DNA of 64,000 bases, taken from Bizionia sp. M204 (GTDB lineage Bacteria; Bacteroidota; Bacteroidia; Flavobacteriales; Flavobacteriaceae). The stretch spans positions 2,779,001 through 2,843,000 of the forward strand of contig NZ_CP046242.1 of assembly GCF_023205095.1 (NCBI RefSeq). The letters run 5' to 3'. Of the stretch, positions 1 to 8,760 are shown piece by piece. Below the pieces are notes generated by a model. The model ran no database searches. It had not been told where the DNA came from and saw only the letters and a list, made by a program, of their open reading frames with translations. Positions within the stretch are counted from its first letter, which is position 1; the number at the start of each line of letters is the position of its first letter. The translations under genes were made by a program, and so were the position numbers.

Positions 1-481
1 AAAAGTCTTCTACGGCAAAACCTTCACGTAAAAATTCAGGATTAGAAACCACATCAAAATCTACCGTGGTTTCATTTGCAATAGCTTTAGTAACACGCTC
101 GGCTGTTCCAACAGGAACGGTGCTTTTATCGACAATAACTTTGTAGCTTTTTAATAATTTTCCAATGTTTGTGGCGGCACCTAACACATACGACAAATCG
201 GCCGAACCATCTTCATCTTCAGGTGTTGGTAATGCTAGGAAAATAATATCACCATGGTTTAGACCTTCCTCCAATGAAGTTGAGAATTTTAAACGGTCTG
301 CTTTTATGTTTCTTTCGAAAAGGGTATCGAGTAGTGGTTCGTATATTGGCACGACACCAGCTTGCATTTTTTTAACTTTACTTTCATCAATGTCAATACA
401 TAAGACATTATTACCTGTTTCGGCCAGACATGTTCCGGTAACTAAACCTACGTAGCCTGTTCCTATTACTGATATGTTCAT
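1..481 (-). CDS. ugd: UDP-glucose 6-dehydrogenase, N-terminal part (runs off left edge)
   Basis: This is the first 160 residues of a nucleotide-sugar dehydrogenase; the remainder lies beyond position 1. Translation from the ATG at 481 gives an N-terminal Rossmann motif (VIGTGYVG), then the family signatures STVPVGT and NPEFLREG, both typical of UDP-glucose/UDP-mannose dehydrogenases. The family oxidises UDP-glucose to UDP-glucuronate with two NAD+ in the cytoplasm, supplying uronic acid for surface polysaccharide. It lies 34 bp downstream of a GT4 glycosyltransferase on the same strand, at the end of the polysaccharide locus. A UDP-HexNAc dehydrogenase is possible, but the motif spellings favour the UDP-glucose branch. 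The partial length is due only to the window edge. Confidence 0.9.
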   Translation of the reverse strand, partial: MNISVIGTGYVGLVTGTCLAETGNNVLCIDIDESKVKKMQAGVVPIYEPLLDTLFERNIKADRLKFSTSLEEGLNHGDIIFLALPTPEDEDGSADLSYVLGAATNIGKLLKSYKVIVDKSTVPVGTAERVTKAIANETTVDFDVVSNPEFLREGFAVEDF

Positions 482-515
482 TTAAAATTTATTAAGTATT
501 TTCAAATTTACAAAA

Positions 516-1637
516 CTAGATTGTATTGTTTTTATAAAACTCTAAATATGCATTATTTACAAAAGTTTCCATTTCCTTTTCAAAGCGTTCTTTAGAAAAT
601 TTTAGTGCGTGTGTTCTAATTTCTTTAGGATCAAATTGGAGTTCTTCAAATTTTGACACGGCATCAATAATGGCTATTTCATTTTGTTTATTAAAGAAAA
701 CACCCGTTTTATTTTTAATTATGGTTTCAGTTGCCCCACCTCTTCCATAAGCTATTACTGGTGTACCACACGCTTGCGCCTCAACTGGTATTATACCAAA
801 ATCCTCTTCGGCAGCAAAAACAAAAGCTTTCGCTTTTCTCATATAATCTGTTAACTTCTCTTTATTTACAAATCCAACAAGTTCTATATTTGATTTGGCA
901 ATTTTTTTTATGGCACTATATTCTGGACCATCACCAGAAACAATTAATTTTTTATTTGGCATGTTATTAAAGGCACGTACAATAAGTTCAATTTTTTTAT
1001 AAGGTACCATTCGGGAAGCCGTAAAATAATAATCATCCTTATCTGTTTCTAATGGAAAAGCATGTACATTTACTGGTGGATAGATAACAACCGAATCTCT
1101 ATTATAAATCTTTTTTATACGTCGGGCAATATATTTTGAATTGGCAACAAACAAATCTACCCTATTTACGGTTGCCAAATCCCATAAACGCATTTTATGT
1201 AATACATATTTAGCATACATGGATTTTAACCCTTTATTAAGTTTTGCTTCACGCAGGTACTGATGATATAAATCCCACGCATAACGCATTGGCGAATGAC
1301 AATAGCAAATATGCAATTGATTTTGATGTGTTAGAACTCCTTTAGCTACGGAAGCTGAAGAACTTAACACCAAATCGTATTCGCTTAAATCAAATTGCTC
1401 TATGGCGTTTGGAAAGAATTGTAAAAATTTCCTGTGATTGGATTTTGCTGTTGGCAATTTTTGGATAAAACTTGTAGAAACAGATTTACCGTTTAGAATG
1501 AAGGCTCTATCGGCATCGTTTAAATAATCCACTAATGCAAAATGGTCAAAATCTTCCCATATCGTATTAAGCGAATGAACCACTTTTTCGGCTCCTCCAC
1601 TTACATAATACCAATCATGAACTAATGCTTTCCTCAT
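516..1637 (-). CDS. Glycosyltransferase family 4 (GT-B fold)
   Basis: A 373-residue retaining glycosyltransferase. The C-terminal half has the GT4 donor-binding features: SGDGPE near residue 235, then an E-x7-E type motif in EEDFGIIPVEAQACGTPVIA, followed by GRGGATETI. The N-terminal half contains YCHSPMRYAWDLY, common in bacterial GT4 enzymes of O-antigen loci. It should transfer a hexose from a nucleotide sugar to a lipid-linked oligosaccharide at the cytoplasmic face of the inner membrane; donor and acceptor cannot be told from sequence. Its start overlaps the end of the polymerase-like gene by 23 bp, so the two are probably translationally coupled. Its C-terminus is followed closely by ugd. 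Confidence 0.9.
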   Translation of the reverse strand: MRKALVHDWYYVSGGAEKVVHSLNTIWEDFDHFALVDYLNDADRAFILNGKSVSTSFIQKLPTAKSNHRKFLQFFPNAIEQFDLSEYDLVLSSSASVAKGVLTHQNQLHICYCHSPMRYAWDLYHQYLREAKLNKGLKSMYAKYVLHKMRLWDLATVNRVDLFVANSKYIARRIKKIYNRDSVVIYPPVNVHAFPLETDKDDYYFTASRMVPYKKIELIVRAFNNMPNKKLIVSGDGPEYSAIKKIAKSNIELVGFVNKEKLTDYMRKAKAFVFAAEEDFGIIPVEAQACGTPVIAYGRGGATETIIKNKTGVFFNKQNEIAIIDAVSKFEELQFDPKEIRTHALKFSKERFEKEMETFVNNAYLEFYKNNTI

Positions 1638-2880
1638 GTAGTTTTTTTTCGAAGATTTTCAGTAAAAAAAGTAAAAACAAGAAACCGAATAAAACATATA
1701 TTCCAGCACCTCGTGTATAACTAAGAATCATCAAAAATACATTAATAATTAAAAAGTACATTAAAATAGGTGAGTAAATGACGGATTGAAAAGATTTTTG
1801 ATATATATATTTCTGAAATACGCCAAATAAAAACATGAGTACTAAGGAAAACCAACGGAAATCAATATAGTAGGAACCAAATTGCGTTAAATACACATAC
1901 TTTCGAGGCGACAAATTAGTAATTGGGATTGACGACAAACTAGTTTTATTAAAAAATTTAGGAATGATAGAGTAATTGTACATCCCATAACCTATGGACA
2001 AACTATCTATATCAATAATATGGTTAAACTCAAAAGCGCCATGTGTAATATATTGTCCTGTGTGCAAACCAGACATAACATAAAGCTTTGTTAGTTGGGA
2101 ATGATTTGTGGTTTCAAAATAATTAATGGCTGCATCGGTTGGTTTTAAAATTTCATTATAACGGCTTTCAAGCAAGGATTTGTAAAAAGTATCATCAAAA
2201 TTTTCAGAATAATTTTCACGTTTTAGTAAAATTAACATGGAAATACTCATTAAAATCACAACAGCAATTACGGTAATACTAATTCTTTTAAAATTAATTT
2301 TAGGTTTTTGATAAGCGATTAAAGTAAAAACGATAATAAGAAAAATCTCAAAAAATGGTTTCCTAGTTCCTTTTAAAATAGCTTCAAGAAGAGGGAAAAA
2401 CAGTACCACATATGATGCTATGATATAAAATTTAGGACGTTTAAGGTTTGCTCTTATACAAATAACGAAAGGGAAGAAATAAAGGCTTTTAAGAACCGAC
2501 GCTACAATCAATAACACCTGATTTTGTTTAAAATTGTCATCGTTTAAAAACCGATTAAATTTTAAATCGTTTGCAAAAGATAAATTTCTATTTACGAATA
2601 AATCATACCATCTTAATGCAAAGCTTACGACAATAATAATTAATAATAATTTTACAACCTTTTGGGTATTATAGGTTATTCTTTGGTTGGTTATTGTTTT
2701 AAAATTGAACATCACAAACCCCGCTATTATGGCAATATAACAAGATGCAATAAACAAAATAGTTTTTGTTTTAATAGGCTGTACAGCCTCCAGTGGTAAT
2801 AACATATAAGCTAAAACCCAAATTAATAAGCCTACCGTTAAGCTCCCAAAAAATAACCAATATGTTTTTATTAAATTCAT
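1615..2880 (-). CDS. Polysaccharide polymerase-like multi-spanning membrane protein (Wzy type)
   Basis: A 421-residue integral membrane protein with about ten to twelve hydrophobic segments and a large extracytoplasmic loop in the second half (roughly residues 225-330), the layout of O-antigen/oligosaccharide repeat-unit polymerases. The motif LKGTRKPFFEI in a cytoplasmic-looking loop resembles those in O-antigen polymerase family proteins. Wzy proteins join lipid-linked repeat units on the periplasmic side. It lies 2 bp downstream of a Wzx flippase and overlaps the following GT4 gene, a classic wzx-wzy-GT order. Wzy sequences are very divergent, so the call rests on topology and context. Two further polymerase/ligase-like proteins occur at 5305-6549 and 7573-8760, and which one polymerises is not evident. 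Confidence 0.7.
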   Translation of the reverse strand: MNLIKTYWLFFGSLTVGLLIWVLAYMLLPLEAVQPIKTKTILFIASCYIAIIAGFVMFNFKTITNQRITYNTQKVVKLLLIIIVVSFALRWYDLFVNRNLSFANDLKFNRFLNDDNFKQNQVLLIVASVLKSLYFFPFVICIRANLKRPKFYIIASYVVLFFPLLEAILKGTRKPFFEIFLIIVFTLIAYQKPKINFKRISITVIAVVILMSISMLILLKRENYSENFDDTFYKSLLESRYNEILKPTDAAINYFETTNHSQLTKLYVMSGLHTGQYITHGAFEFNHIIDIDSLSIGYGMYNYSIIPKFFNKTSLSSIPITNLSPRKYVYLTQFGSYYIDFRWFSLVLMFLFGVFQKYIYQKSFQSVIYSPILMYFLIINVFLMILSYTRGAGIYVLFGFLFLLFLLKIFEKKLHEESISS

Positions 2881-2882
2881 CT

Positions 2883-4139
2883 TTAAATAGTATAAAAATA
2901 ATAAACGCTAGTTATGAAATATATTATAATTAAGGTTATCGCAGACTTTTTAAAATATATTCCTTTACTATACAAACTGCTGTACTGTAATAAACAGGCA
3001 ACAAAAATAATGGACATGTGTAAAAAGGTTAATAAAGCGAGTGTTAAATAGTTTTGAACAGCGTAGAAAAGTAAAATTGAGATAAAAACCAATATTAAAA
3101 ATTTAACGTTGTTTTTAGATGCTAGATTCTCGCGATCTATGATATTAGAATTTAAGGCACTAGCAATCCACATGACCATTTGCGCAGACAGTAAGAAATA
3201 AACGGTTTTATACGCCTGGTAAGTATCATTAAAATAGTCTGAAAAGTGCGTAATTATAAAAGGAGCAACAAATTGAATGACGACGGATAAACAGAAAATA
3301 AATATAAAAAATAAGTAAAAATATTTATCCAATACTTCAGGATTAAACGTGTATATTTTTTTAAAAAAAGCAATATTAATTACTTGATGAATCATGACTA
3401 CTACTGCAGATAACCTAAAATAAAAGGCATAGATACCAACGGTTTCAAAATCAAAAAATAACTCAACTAAAATGCGGCCGGATGTGGTTATTAAAAAAAT
3501 TAAAAATGTTGAAATTAATAGATGAATACTAAACTTTAAAATGGTTTTGTAGCCAAGTAAAGTAGCTTCTTCTTTTACCTTATAATAATTTATAATGCCA
3601 TATACAACATACACCAAACTATAAGTAAGCACAAAAACATTTATTAGCTGGAGATTAACATCTAATAAATTTAGTTTATCCAGTACATAGGCAACTAGTA
3701 AAACTAGGTAGATTCCGGAGTCGATTATTACCGAGGGCGTGGACTTTTCATGAGATTTTAATTTGGTAGAATAAAAAACTTGATTCGCAATTATATAAGA
3801 CATGTTAAAAGCCAAGTAAAAAACAACATCCAAATTGAAGAAAAAATAGAGTACTTGATTGAGTGCAAAAGGAATAAAAAGAATAACAGCATGCAGTTTG
3901 AAGGCTGGCTTAAGTTCCACCTTTTCTTCTCTCAAAATAAAATACGGGTAAGCACCCGGAACCCCCAAATTTATTATGGTGTTTACAATCATCCCTAATC
4001 CTGCTAAAGCATATTCTAACACTCCAAAGTCTGATTTCGTTAGAACATCCGCCAACAGTAATGGAATAAAATAAACAGTTGCTTTTGCAACCATAAAAAC
4101 CACGCTAAAAATGGCATACTGTTTTAAAAATTTAAACAT
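2883..4139 (-). CDS. Polysaccharide flippase (Wzx/MOP superfamily)
   Basis: A 418-residue protein with roughly twelve hydrophobic segments spread evenly from residue 5 to the C-terminus and only short loops between them, as in the polysaccharide transporter branch of the MOP superfamily. The N-terminal stretch, with KSDFGVLEYALAG shortly after the first helix, resembles the characteristic first-second helix region of Wzx proteins. It should flip undecaprenyl-diphosphate-linked repeat units from cytoplasm to periplasm. Downstream is the Wzy-like gene, 2 bp away. Upstream is a 122-bp gap containing a strong hairpin terminator, so this gene may begin a separate or attenuated transcription unit. 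Confidence 0.85.
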   Translation of the reverse strand: MFKFLKQYAIFSVVFMVAKATVYFIPLLLADVLTKSDFGVLEYALAGLGMIVNTIINLGVPGAYPYFILREEKVELKPAFKLHAVILFIPFALNQVLYFFFNLDVVFYLAFNMSYIIANQVFYSTKLKSHEKSTPSVIIDSGIYLVLLVAYVLDKLNLLDVNLQLINVFVLTYSLVYVVYGIINYYKVKEEATLLGYKTILKFSIHLLISTFLIFLITTSGRILVELFFDFETVGIYAFYFRLSAVVVMIHQVINIAFFKKIYTFNPEVLDKYFYLFFIFIFCLSVVIQFVAPFIITHFSDYFNDTYQAYKTVYFLLSAQMVMWIASALNSNIIDRENLASKNNVKFLILVFISILLFYAVQNYLTLALLTFLHMSIIFVACLLQYSSLYSKGIYFKKSAITLIIIYFITSVYYFYTI

Positions 4140-4202
4140 ATAGTTGTTTACGTTTCTCTTTTATTAAATTTTAAAGTTAACAGTTAGGTTTCAATTAAAA
4201 AC

Positions 4203-4234
4203 AAAAAGAGTTTAAAATATATTTTAAACCCCTT
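4203..4234 (-). terminator. Hairpin terminator inside the polysaccharide locus
   Basis: Read on the minus strand, an AAGGGGTTTAAAA arm pairs (with two G-U pairs) with TTTTAAACTCTTT across a four-base loop. A T-rich run follows. It lies 28 bp beyond the stop of the beta-helix lipoprotein at 4262 and before the wzx start, so it could end or weaken transcription at this point in an otherwise continuous gene series. Confidence 0.6.
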
Positions 4235-4261
4235 CTTAATAATTATATTATTTGACAATCA

Positions 4262-5299
4262 TCATTCTTTAATTTCTATAATAACGCCATTCGGATCCTC
4301 CTCTAAAATAGTAATATCAGGGTTATTATTTATGACTTTAAATTTACCTATTGTAACGGGTTTCTCTTTATTTCCGCTATCAAAATGAGCCGTGTATTTT
4401 CCTTTAGATTCTAATTCGTTAATGGTTATATTTTCTATAAAACTATCATAACATTTATTAATCCATAAGGCTTTAAAATCTTTCTCCTCTCCATTTTCGG
4501 CATCTTGCATACCTGACATCCCTTCTGAGCTTCCAACACCAAATTTATCTATAATAACCTCATCTATTAAATGATCTCTACCCGTCATATAAATACCATG
4601 TCTGTCTGACGATTTAATATGTATTTTTTTTATTTGGACATTTACAGGATTGTTTCCTGCGCCATCAATAGTAACTGCTGCATGAACATTCTTATATTTT
4701 TCATTGCCTGATCCCAAATCTTGTACTTCAAGGTAATTAATTTTAATATCGTTGCAACCTAAATAAATATGGCAACCTGCGTTTCTTAAACCCCACAAAT
4801 TTTTAGATGTATCAGACTTTAATATTATAGAATCTATAGCAATATTACTAGCATTCGTTATTCCTAAACTTGCATAGCTTATTAAGGAACCTTTTAAATT
4901 TATATTTTCTGGTCTTGGCAATGTGTCATGAGTTTGAGTTATATGAATTAAACTGAATTCAGAATTATTGAATTTTAAATTCAAGTTTTTTCTGTGATTT
5001 AGTACCAAATTGGTTTTATAATATCCTTTTTGAAAAGTCATTTCAATATTGCCAAGTTCTGCCACGTCTAATACTGTTTCCATCATCCCCTTTTTATTTT
5101 TGGGATGCGTTTGAGCTGCATTGTCAAAAGTAAGACCGTAACGTCTAACATCACCCTTCTCATAGGCATTATTTAAAACGAAATCTAATTCGTTAAAAAT
5201 CTTGATTTCAGTTTGTTCTTCTTTACTTTTCTTGCACGAAACGATTATAAATATGGCCGCAAGGGAGACTAAAACTACATTAAATGATAACTTTTTCAT
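4262..5299 (-). CDS. Secreted lipoprotein with right-handed beta-helix-like domain (paralogue A)
   Basis: A 345-residue protein with a lipoprotein signal peptide; the lipobox is IIVSC with the lipidated Cys at residue 22. The body is made of short beta-strand repeats rich in N and I (NIALDS-like steps), which resembles pectate-lyase-type parallel beta-helices. It is a clear paralogue of the protein at 6546-7586. Both share RRYG near residue 52, GYYxxNLVxNxRKN near 92-105, GCHIYxG near 175-180, HAAxxIDG near 206-213, SSDRHGxYxTG near 230-240 and GMQDAxxGxEK near 263-273. Family members act on polysaccharides as lyases, epimerases or binding proteins; the exact activity is unknown. It follows an O-antigen-ligase-like gene by 5 bp. 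Its partner gene pair is repeated immediately upstream. Confidence 0.7.
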   Translation of the reverse strand: MKKLSFNVVLVSLAAIFIIVSCKKSKEEQTEIKIFNELDFVLNNAYEKGDVRRYGLTFDNAAQTHPKNKKGMMETVLDVAELGNIEMTFQKGYYKTNLVLNHRKNLNLKFNNSEFSLIHITQTHDTLPRPENINLKGSLISYASLGITNASNIAIDSIILKSDTSKNLWGLRNAGCHIYLGCNDIKINYLEVQDLGSGNEKYKNVHAAVTIDGAGNNPVNVQIKKIHIKSSDRHGIYMTGRDHLIDEVIIDKFGVGSSEGMSGMQDAENGEEKDFKALWINKCYDSFIENITINELESKGKYTAHFDSGNKEKPVTIGKFKVINNNPDITILEEDPNGVIIEIKE

Positions 5300-5304
5300 A
5301 CTTT

Positions 5305-6549
5305 TTATTCCTTAATCTGATTTTCATATACATAAAACAAAGGTATCATAAAACTAAATATTATAACACCATGTTGTCTATCTAGGTACGATTCAAAAAA
5401 ACAACCTATTGTAAAGAGCAATAATATTATATAATAAAATTGGTTTCTTAAGCCAACTGATTTAAATAAACAAAAAAGTAAAGTAATAAACACAATACCC
5501 CCAAGAACACCCGTTTTTAAAGCCTCAGATATATATTGATTGTGATTATTAAATTTCTCTTTTATTCCCAATTTAAAATGAATTTCTTCATAATTCTTAT
5601 TAAGCACATCTTGATAATCGCCGGTTCCTGTACCAAAAGGAAAATTATTGACAATTTCTTTAATAGATAAGTAATTAATTAATAGCCGATGCTCTAAAGT
5701 GTTTTTTGTATAAGTTACTTTATTTTTAGTTTTTATAATCTCGATATTAAAATCTGTAGATTTTAGCATAATATCAAACTTATGTTTTATTCCTGTCGTA
5801 TTATAAACCAATAAAGCTAATAACATAGGAATTACGAGAAAAACACTCATTTTAAATAATCGCGTTCTGTTTTTAAAATGGTTAATTATTTTTATAGAAA
5901 AAATTAACAATAACATTAAAATTGATGTTTTGTTCGAAAACAGAAAGACAAAAAATAATAAACATGCTAGATATAAAATACTTACTATTAAATTTTTCTT
6001 ATTTATCAGTTCATTCAAGGTGGAAATTAAAGGTATTATAAATATAAATACCATATAAAATTGACTAATACCCAATTTATCTGTTAATACATATAGCGCA
6101 AAAACATGCAGTGTGCGTCCATCTATAAACACATGTATAATTAGAAATATTGTGAAAATTAAAACAACATAAAACCGTAAAAACCTCAACACATTGTAAA
6201 ACACATTTTTATTTAAATATTCCGCATACATTATTGCAGGTAAAAATAAGGTGGGTAACACAGTGTTTACTCGTTTTAGTCCATAATCAATATTTTCGGA
6301 ATAGCTTAAACCAATACATTGACAAACAAAATAAAGAACAAATAATAAAACCATTTTATTAGATTTTATTTTGTACCACTTTAATTTTAAGCTAGTTCTA
6401 GTATCACTAAAAAAGAAAAGCACAAACAAAAATGTAGAAATTGACAAAAGCGCATAAGATAAAACATAAGCCATAAAAGTTATGGCAATAAGTATTATAT
6501 AAATATACTCTCTATGCTTAAAAAATAAGTTTTTTAAATTACCTGTCAT
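5305..6549 (-). CDS. O-antigen ligase/polymerase family membrane protein (copy 1)
   Basis: A 414-residue multi-spanning protein with about eleven hydrophobic segments and one long extracytoplasmic loop around residues 265-335. It carries features of the Wzy_C/WaaL family: the loop holds FPFGTGTGDYQDVL and later FNNHNQYISEALKTGVLGG, matching the family pattern of a G-rich stretch followed by H-N-x-Y/F in the ligase loop. Such proteins transfer or polymerise lipid-linked glycans in the periplasm. The gene overlaps the start of this module by 4 bp with the upstream beta-helix lipoprotein and is 5 bp from the next lipoprotein, so the three are almost certainly one transcript. Whether it acts as ligase or polymerase cannot be decided here. 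Confidence 0.8.
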   Translation of the reverse strand: MTGNLKNLFFKHREYIYIILIAITFMAYVLSYALLSISTFLFVLFFFSDTRTSLKLKWYKIKSNKMVLLFVLYFVCQCIGLSYSENIDYGLKRVNTVLPTLFLPAIMYAEYLNKNVFYNVLRFLRFYVVLIFTIFLIIHVFIDGRTLHVFALYVLTDKLGISQFYMVFIFIIPLISTLNELINKKNLIVSILYLACLLFFVFLFSNKTSILMLLLIFSIKIINHFKNRTRLFKMSVFLVIPMLLALLVYNTTGIKHKFDIMLKSTDFNIEIIKTKNKVTYTKNTLEHRLLINYLSIKEIVNNFPFGTGTGDYQDVLNKNYEEIHFKLGIKEKFNNHNQYISEALKTGVLGGIVFITLLFCLFKSVGLRNQFYYIILLLFTIGCFFESYLDRQHGVIIFSFMIPLFYVYENQIKE

Positions 6550-7586
6550 TCTATAGTTTTTAAACGCTTAACTAGAACGTTTGTTAGAATGTCATCCAAA
6601 ATCAAAGAGTCTTTATATTCCACATCCAAAAATAAATTTTCAATAATTGTAGGCTTTCCAGAATCGCCTTCATCTAACTTTAGTGGGAAACCGTTTTTTG
6701 AATACTTGGTTAAAATTTGAACATTTTCAAATAAGCAGTTGTTACATCTATTTATCCATAGAGCAGACAGTATTTTCTCATTACCTTTACCAGCATCTTG
6801 CATACCAGTCATGAAATTAGTTGTGCCTTGTGCGTATTTGTCAATTTTTATTTTTTTAAAAATGTTGTTAGTGCCAGTTATGTATGCTCCATGGCGATCA
6901 GATGATTTGATATAGACCTCGTTTATTGTAATATTAGTTGGATTTTCGCGCGATCCATCTATAGCCAAGGCGGCATGATTATTTTTAAAACCTATATTTC
7001 CAGATGCTAAATCTTCAATTTCTAAATAGTTTATTAATAAACTGTCAGTTCCTTTATAAATATGACAGCCTCTACTTTTAGATTCCTTTAATGTTTTTTG
7101 AGGATTTAATTTAATAATTACAGAATCCGCAGTTACATTTTTAGAATGATAAATACCAAATCCTTCGTATAAAATTAGCGTTCCTTCGAGGGTAATATTT
7201 CGGGATTGGGATCCACCCTCATTGGTAATATGAACTAAATCAAATGCAGCCTCGTTAAAATGTAAATCGATATTTTTTCTCGAATTAAAAACTAAATTAA
7301 CTCCATAATACCCTTTAGGGAAATTTATTTTTATTGGACTATTTTCGGCTAAATCCAATACTGAACTTATTAATGATTTTCCAGTATTAGGATGCTTTTT
7401 ATCATTTAATGAATCTGGAAATATACCATACCTCCTAGCATCTCCCAAGGCATAATTAGAGTTTAGCACATAATTAATATCATTTATCTGAACGGGTTTG
7501 GAGTCAATAGCCTTAAGATCAAAGTTATCACACTGTAAAAAAAGCAAAGATATTAGTAACATACAGCAAATTTTAAATTTCCGCAT
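6546..7586 (-). CDS. Secreted lipoprotein with right-handed beta-helix-like domain (paralogue B)
   Basis: A 346-residue lipoprotein; the signal peptide ends in LFLQC with the lipid Cys at residue 19. It aligns along almost its whole length with the lipoprotein at 4262-5299, sharing RRYG, GYYGVNLVFNSRKN, GCHIYKG, NHAALAIDG, SSDRHGAYITG and GMQDAGKGNEK. The strand-turn repeats suggest a parallel beta-helix. The shared Asp/His-containing motifs could form a carbohydrate-active site, but no enzyme signature is certain. Its 5' end overlaps the upstream polymerase-like gene by 14 bp and its 3' end overlaps the next ligase-like gene by 4 bp, so expression and probably function are coupled to those membrane proteins. 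Confidence 0.7.
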   Translation of the reverse strand: MRKFKICCMLLISLLFLQCDNFDLKAIDSKPVQINDINYVLNSNYALGDARRYGIFPDSLNDKKHPNTGKSLISSVLDLAENSPIKINFPKGYYGVNLVFNSRKNIDLHFNEAAFDLVHITNEGGSQSRNITLEGTLILYEGFGIYHSKNVTADSVIIKLNPQKTLKESKSRGCHIYKGTDSLLINYLEIEDLASGNIGFKNNHAALAIDGSRENPTNITINEVYIKSSDRHGAYITGTNNIFKKIKIDKYAQGTTNFMTGMQDAGKGNEKILSALWINRCNNCLFENVQILTKYSKNGFPLKLDEGDSGKPTIIENLFLDVEYKDSLILDDILTNVLVKRLKTIE

Positions 7587-8760
7587 TGCTTGTGTTTTTT
7601 TTATAGAACGAATAAATTACTAACCAATATATTAAGTTTGCTGAAGCTCCTAAATGAAATGTCTGCACAAACATAGAACCAACAAGAACAAGAATATAGA
7701 CACTATTTATAGGACTCTTTTTAATAGAGTTTACTGCTATTAAGAATACTGGTATAGCATAATACATAAACCCTAATATTCCATTATTAAGCAACAATGT
7801 AAGCCAACCATTTTCTGCATTGTTCTTATATTCATTAACGAAAGCACCATTGTTACCAAATATTAAATTCAAAAAGTCGTAATTTAACAACATATCAAAA
7901 CCACGTATCCAAAAATTAATTCTTTCTGAATTACCTTCATTAGAAACATCAAATGCTTCTTTAAGCCTATCAATTGAAGTTTTATCTAATAAGAAATATA
8001 AAGCTAAAAAGACGCCGAAAAAACCTGAAATTAATAACAATATTGATTTAGGCCTTAATAAAATTGAAGCTAAATTATATTTTTTAAAATAATATGTAGC
8101 CAAAATTATTCCGCAAAATACAATTCCTAATCTGCCATTTGCTATAATTGATATAAGCAATATAATATAAAGCATCTTTACATTTTTCCTAAATATCAAA
8201 GCAGTACCTATAGCAAATTGAGAAAGCGCTAAAGGACCTTCAAAATATACTTTAGATCTAAATATACCAGAATAACCACCATAGAATTTTTCATCCAAAG
8301 GTCTATATCCAAAAAAGGTGTCTCTTAAAACAACAAATAAATACTCTTGATTAATAAATTCATAGAAAGCTAAAATTAAGGTTAGAATAATAAACACTTT
8401 CATTACCCTTAAAAAGTAATCGTAGTTATTAATAATAACTATAGCAGTTATTGGACTTAAATAAATATTTATATCAAAACTATTGAGCCAAAAAGGGCTG
8501 GATATTATAAATATCAGAATAGAAGCAATTAAATAAAAAAACAGTTGGCTATCTATTTTAAGTTTTGGGTTAAAAATTAAACCAACAATAAAAAAAGCAT
8601 ATCCAGTCAATAACAATAGTGGTCTAAAGCTATTGATATTAAATGCTATTTCAGCCAACAGGTAAAAATAGAAACTTAATATAATGGATAGAACACTTAG
8701 GTTACCAAAAAAAGTGGCAACCTTATGCTTATTAATTCGTAAGCTTATAGCCTTATCCAT
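7573..8760 (-). CDS. O-antigen ligase/polymerase family membrane protein (copy 2)
   Basis: A 395-residue membrane protein with about ten to twelve hydrophobic helices and a periplasmic loop near residues 255-320 that includes NFWIRGFDML, FGNNGAF and NAENGWLTLLLNNGILGF. That last pattern (E/H-N-x-W/Y-L followed by G-x-x-G) is characteristic of the O-antigen ligase/Wzy_C family. It is followed by a beta-helix lipoprotein with a 14-bp overlap, the same arrangement as the 5305/4262 pair, though the two membrane proteins themselves are only distantly alike. Likely role: periplasmic transfer or polymerisation of the surface glycan. Its start overlaps the end of the split acetyltransferase by 8 bp. 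Confidence 0.75.
   Translation of the reverse strand: MDKAISLRINKHKVATFFGNLSVLSIILSFYFYLLAEIAFNINSFRPLLLLTGYAFFIVGLIFNPKLKIDSQLFFYLIASILIFIISSPFWLNSFDINIYLSPITAIVIINNYDYFLRVMKVFIILTLILAFYEFINQEYLFVVLRDTFFGYRPLDEKFYGGYSGIFRSKVYFEGPLALSQFAIGTALIFRKNVKMLYIILLISIIANGRLGIVFCGIILATYYFKKYNLASILLRPKSILLLISGFFGVFLALYFLLDKTSIDRLKEAFDVSNEGNSERINFWIRGFDMLLNYDFLNLIFGNNGAFVNEYKNNAENGWLTLLLNNGILGFMYYAIPVFLIAVNSIKKSPINSVYILVLVGSMFVQTFHLGASANLIYWLVIYSFYKKNTSNAEI

Noticed and set aside
165-455. A plus-strand frame at the left edge
   Set aside because: It is antisense to ugd, which has clear family motifs on the minus strand.
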